Shown piece after piece: positions 61,249 through 64,000 of a stretch of 64,000 nt of DNA; within the stretch, counting starts at the first letter, position 1, and each line of letters opens with the position of its first letter. The position numbers were made by a program, and so were the translations under genes. Location of the stretch: NCBI GenBank assembly GCA_019187105.1, contig JABAQM010000001.1, positions 3,006,734 to 3,070,733 on the forward strand, written 5' to 3'. Origin of the DNA: Fimbriimonadaceae bacterium (GTDB taxonomy: Bacteria; Armatimonadota; Fimbriimonadia; Fimbriimonadales; Fimbriimonadaceae). The notes under the pieces are model-generated. The model was given only the letters and a program-made list of their open reading frames with translations. It was not told the origin of the DNA and ran no database searches.

Positions 61249-62627
61249 GCAAGAAGCATTTCGGTACCGACGGCGTCCGCGGCGTCGCCAACGAGAAGCT
61301 GTCGCCTGAGTTTGCGCTCGCCCTGGGTTCCGCCGTTGGAAGGTTCATTATTGCCCGGGGGCTTGAACGTTCGGTCGTCATTGGGCGGGACACACGGCGA
61401 AGCGGACCGATGCTGGGAGCCGCTTTCGCGGCAGGACTCTGCGCGGAGGGAGTCGATGTCAGCACCTTAGGCGTCGCTCCAACCGGGGCAATCTCCTACG
61501 TCGTCCGCAACGGTCCACACTCCCTGGCAGCGGTTATCTCCGCTAGCCACAACCCGGCGCCAGACAATGGCATCAAGCTCTTTGCCCACGACGGCAAGAA
61601 GGTTGCGGACGATGATGAAATGGCTATCGAGAGCCTTCTGGATGAGCCTTCGGCGACTCGGACTTCCGGACGGGGCGTCGGGGATCTTCAACCGAACGTG
61701 AAGGCGCTGGAAGCCTATGAGAATGCCATCCTGGAGATCATTCCGGAAGGTCTTCGAGGCATGAAGGTCGCCTTCGATGGGGCTCACGGTGCGGGTTACG
61801 CGATCGGATCAAGAGTCTTGCGCACGCTTGGCGCGGAGGTGTTTGAGACCGGCTGTGACCCCGATGGATTTAATATCAATGCCGAAGGCGGAGCCACCAA
61901 GCCTTCGACAATTGGTGAATTCACCGTGTCGAGCGGCGCCGATATCGGGGTGGCCTTCGATGGCGACGCCGATCGGGCCGTTTTTTGCGACGAGAGAGGC
62001 CGACTGATAAACGGCGACCGCACCATGGCGGTATGGGCCACCTATTGGCGGGATCAGGGGCGGTTCCATCCGGCAACGATCGTCGGAACGGTTATGAGCA
62101 ATGGCGGATTTGCGAGTTTCCTGAATGCGCATGGGATCGAGCTCATCCGTGCTGCGGTCGGGGACAAATACGTTTCCCAGGCCATGAGCGAGTCCGGCGC
62201 CAAGGTTGGCGGGGAACAGAGTGGCCACATTATTTTCTCCGAGCGGGGGCCGACGGGCGACGGCCTTGTCACCATGCTCGAGTTCCTTCGTGTGATTCAA
62301 CTCGCCGGCAAGTCGGCATCGGCGCAATACGACGCCTTTGAAAACTGGCCACAGATTCTGTTGAATCTTAAACTGGAATCGCGTGAAGGGTGGGATCGCC
62401 ATCCACAAGTCGTCGCTGCCTTGAACGAGGCCGAGTCAATCCTTGCCGGAGCGGGTCGAATCAACGTTCGAGCAAGCGGCACCATGCCGATGCTGCGGCT
62501 TATGGTCGAGGCGGCGGACAGCGACCGGCGCGACCAGGCAGCAGAGAAGATCTTCCGGGCGCTCGAGTCGGCCATCGGGGCCAGCGTCCACAGCCGGGTG
62601 GACTTAACTCATGCTTTGGGCGATTGA
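61245..62627 (+). CDS. glmM: phosphoglucosamine mutase
   Basis: A 460-aa enzyme converting glucosamine-6-phosphate to glucosamine-1-phosphate on the route to UDP-GlcNAc. FGTDGVRGVANEKL at the start, the phosphoserine loop ISASHNPAPDNGIK with Ser101, the Mg site DGDADRAVFCD, and the sugar-binding GGEQSGHI. C-terminal INVRASGTMPMLRLMVEA is the phosphate-binding domain. Full length. Start GTG 61245 overlaps grpE; the last 17 bp overlap coaX. It works after GlmS (8702-10531). Confidence 0.97.
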   Translation: MSKKHFGTDGVRGVANEKLSPEFALALGSAVGRFIIARGLERSVVIGRDTRRSGPMLGAAFAAGLCAEGVDVSTLGVAPTGAISYVVRNGPHSLAAVISASHNPAPDNGIKLFAHDGKKVADDDEMAIESLLDEPSATRTSGRGVGDLQPNVKALEAYENAILEIIPEGLRGMKVAFDGAHGAGYAIGSRVLRTLGAEVFETGCDPDGFNINAEGGATKPSTIGEFTVSSGADIGVAFDGDADRAVFCDERGRLINGDRTMAVWATYWRDQGRFHPATIVGTVMSNGGFASFLNAHGIELIRAAVGDKYVSQAMSESGAKVGGEQSGHIIFSERGPTGDGLVTMLEFLRVIQLAGKSASAQYDAFENWPQILLNLKLESREGWDRHPQVVAALNEAESILAGAGRINVRASGTMPMLRLMVEAADSDRRDQAAEKIFRALESAIGASVHSRVDLTHALGD

Positions 62628-63369
62628 CGTCGGCAATACGCAAACGGCAATCGGCCTCCACGACGGCCGGAACTGGGTTACAACGATTCGGCTCTCCACG
62701 ATTTCAGATGAGACAGAAGACGAGTTGGCCGCTAAGCTCTCGTCGCTGCTACGCCTCGCCGGGCTCGATTTAAGATGCGACAAGCTCGTCATCGCGTCGG
62801 TGGTGCCGGACCAAGACCGAAATTGGCAGCGCCTTGCCGCCAAGTGGCTTAAGGTCGAGGCGCGTTTCCTCAGGTCCGGTGGCGATGTTGGAATTCGAGT
62901 TACCTATGACCCACCTCACGCGGTTGGCGCAGACCGGCTCGCGAACGCAGTCGCGTCTCTGGCGGAATTCTCTCCGCCAATTGTGGTGGTGGACTTTGGC
63001 ACCGCTACGACTTTCGATGTCATCGATGGGGAAGGCACCTATGTCGGCGGAGCCATACTTTCCGGGCCAGTCCTCGCGATCGAGTCATTGGCAACCAGGA
63101 CGGCCAAGCTGCCCCGCGTCGATTTGGCGAAGCCGGATCGAGCAATCGGCGCCACGACCGTACAAGCCATTCGTTCTGGAGTCATGTATGGATATGCCGG
63201 AGGCATTGACCGGATTTGCGACCGCATTCAAGCCGATCTCGGTCAAGGAGCCAGGCTCGTCGCAACCGGTGGACTGGCCCAAGAGATTATCGACATGTGC
63301 GACCACACGTTCGATGTGCGGCCAATGTTGACGCTGGAGGGCCTCAGGCTCTTCGCTGATCGAGTTTAG
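62611..63369 (+). CDS. coaX: type III pantothenate kinase
   Basis: A 252-aa ASKHA-fold kinase that phosphorylates pantothenate, the first step to coenzyme A. MLWAIDVGNTQTAIGLHDG (P-loop Asp), ADRLANAVA segment, VVVDFGTATTFDVI, GGAILSGPVLAIESLATRTAKLP and IRSGVMYGYAGGIDRI are the family marks, and the C-terminus ATGGLAQEI completes the nucleotide site. Start ATG 62611 lies within the glmM end, overlapping by 17 bp. birA, often adjacent, is not present. Convergent overlap of 4 bp with the last gene. Confidence 0.96.
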   Translation: MLWAIDVGNTQTAIGLHDGRNWVTTIRLSTISDETEDELAAKLSSLLRLAGLDLRCDKLVIASVVPDQDRNWQRLAAKWLKVEARFLRSGGDVGIRVTYDPPHAVGADRLANAVASLAEFSPPIVVVDFGTATTFDVIDGEGTYVGGAILSGPVLAIESLATRTAKLPRVDLAKPDRAIGATTVQAIRSGVMYGYAGGIDRICDRIQADLGQGARLVATGGLAQEIIDMCDHTFDVRPMLTLEGLRLFADRV

Positions 63370-64000
63370 AGCTCGATAAGTTCAGCCAAGCGAGTCTGAA
63401 AAAGATCAGGCTCGTGGACAAGCCTTAACCCGAAGTAAGTGGTTCCCATATTGAAGCGAATGCCGCTTACACCTGCATGCCGGGCATACTTGCTGACCTT
63501 ACCGGCGAGGATCCAGTCCGCGCACCGATCATCGTCGAGGTCAGGAACGACATAAGGGGCCATCAGCCGTAGCCAGCGATCGATGGGTTGCACATAAAGC
63601 CGGTCCTGATGGTCGAGCTGGTCCTCCAGGCCGGCCACGAACACGACGTCGCGCAGGAAGGTCGACGTGGTTTTTGGCCCTACGCCACGAATATCGACCA
63701 TCCGCAAAAAGGGGGGCTCCACGCGATCGGTCTGAAGAATGCTTCGCACCACCCAACCCGCAATTGAGCCAATGCAATCCTCTTGATAGATCTCTTGAGC
63801 CAGTTCGGCCATGCCTGCAATCAGTCCGATATTCAGCTGCTCCGAAGGACGCCGGTGCCGCTCCTCGCAGACTTCAACGAAGCATTCCCAGAACCGTTCG
63901 CCATTCCCACCGCTTACGATCGCCAGTTCGTCATCCTCCAAGCAGCGATCAAGTGCTTCAACGGCGATATCTCCAAGTTCTGCACGGTCCTTACCTCTTC
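63366..64000 (-). CDS. helix-hairpin-helix (HhH-GPD-like) protein, N-terminus cut by window edge
   Basis: A reverse-strand frame open from the right edge to its stop at 63366; at least 210 residues are seen and the start is missing. The central segment MVDIRGVGPKTTSTFLRDVVFV is a helix-hairpin-helix DNA-binding motif, with GVGPKT at the hairpin, followed by VQPIDRWLRLMAPYV. This order recalls HhH-GPD DNA glycosylases, where VDTH-type Asp follows the hairpin, and here Asp is present in PIDRW. I cannot confirm a glycosylase, and the usual Lys of bifunctional enzymes may be the K of GPKT. A role in DNA repair is plausible. Confidence 0.65.
   Translation of the reverse strand, partial: RGKDRAELGDIAVEALDRCLEDDELAIVSGGNGERFWECFVEVCEERHRRPSEQLNIGLIAGMAELAQEIYQEDCIGSIAGWVVRSILQTDRVEPPFLRMVDIRGVGPKTTSTFLRDVVFVAGLEDQLDHQDRLYVQPIDRWLRLMAPYVVPDLDDDRCADWILAGKVSKYARHAGVSGIRFNMGTTYFGLRLVHEPDLFQTRLAELIEL

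Overview
The window looks like chromosome from a soil or freshwater member of the Armatimonadota, probably a Fimbriimonadia relative. The best clue is the prepilin at 1325-2242, whose cleavage segment ends [14 protein letters not shown], a form I associate with that phylum. High G+C, DUF1592/DUF1552 genes, Tat-exported sugar-handling enzymes and many secreted proteins of unknown role agree with this. The lineage is inferred from family recognition, not from a search. I see no CRISPR array, prophage, rRNA operon or intact insertion sequence. Genes are packed tightly: most neighbours overlap by 4 bp or are a few bases apart, and several divergent pairs have start codons less than 45 bp apart or overlapping.

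Left part (1-28 kb): a PhoX-like protein cut by the window edge, a small lipoprotein, two prepilin-like genes, a LOG-type nucleotide hydrolase, an AcuC-like deacetylase, a GH20 hexosaminidase with a DUF2807 lipoprotein, a sugar transferase, glmS, a GT-C membrane protein, comF, a very short LuxR-type regulator, galK, an M20 dipeptidase, the hslV-glnB-(transposase-like) operon, an orphan histidine kinase, a GHL10 hydrolase, a DUF2993 protein, GNAT, three poorly known genes, guaB, a DUF2961/GH172 protein, a TPR protein, and a tandem pair of secreted domain proteins, one of which is broken by an in-frame stop.

Middle (28-46 kb): an EF-G2-type GTPase, a CAP protein, a small Cys-rich protein, ApbE and SUMF1-like genes, a Tat-exported Gfo/Idh/MocA plus hydroxypyruvate-isomerase-like pair, an NHL-repeat protein, the coupled DUF1592-DUF1552 pair, then gyrA-guaA. 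Right part (46-64 kb): MgtC, ThpR, an aminotransferase, a CAU tRNA immediately before ilvC, hpt, rho, an RNase H-like nuclease, a polytopic membrane protein-alpha-2-macroglobulin-VanW operon, then grpE-glmM-coaX and a helix-hairpin-helix protein cut by the right edge.

Functional themes are amino-sugar and cell-envelope synthesis (glmS, glmM, sugar transferase, GH20), GMP supply (guaB, guaA, hpt), and a large exported proteome. At least four exported proteins carry twin-arginine signals. The most unusual points are a tRNA-ilvC transcript with a 10-nt gap, a repeated TANNNT element 6-8 nt upstream of start codons (possible leaderless transcription), a transposase-like protein without its HUH motif encoded behind glnB, and the alpha-2-macroglobulin/VanW operon. 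I did not find one clear, wholly new multi-gene system. These are the best candidates.
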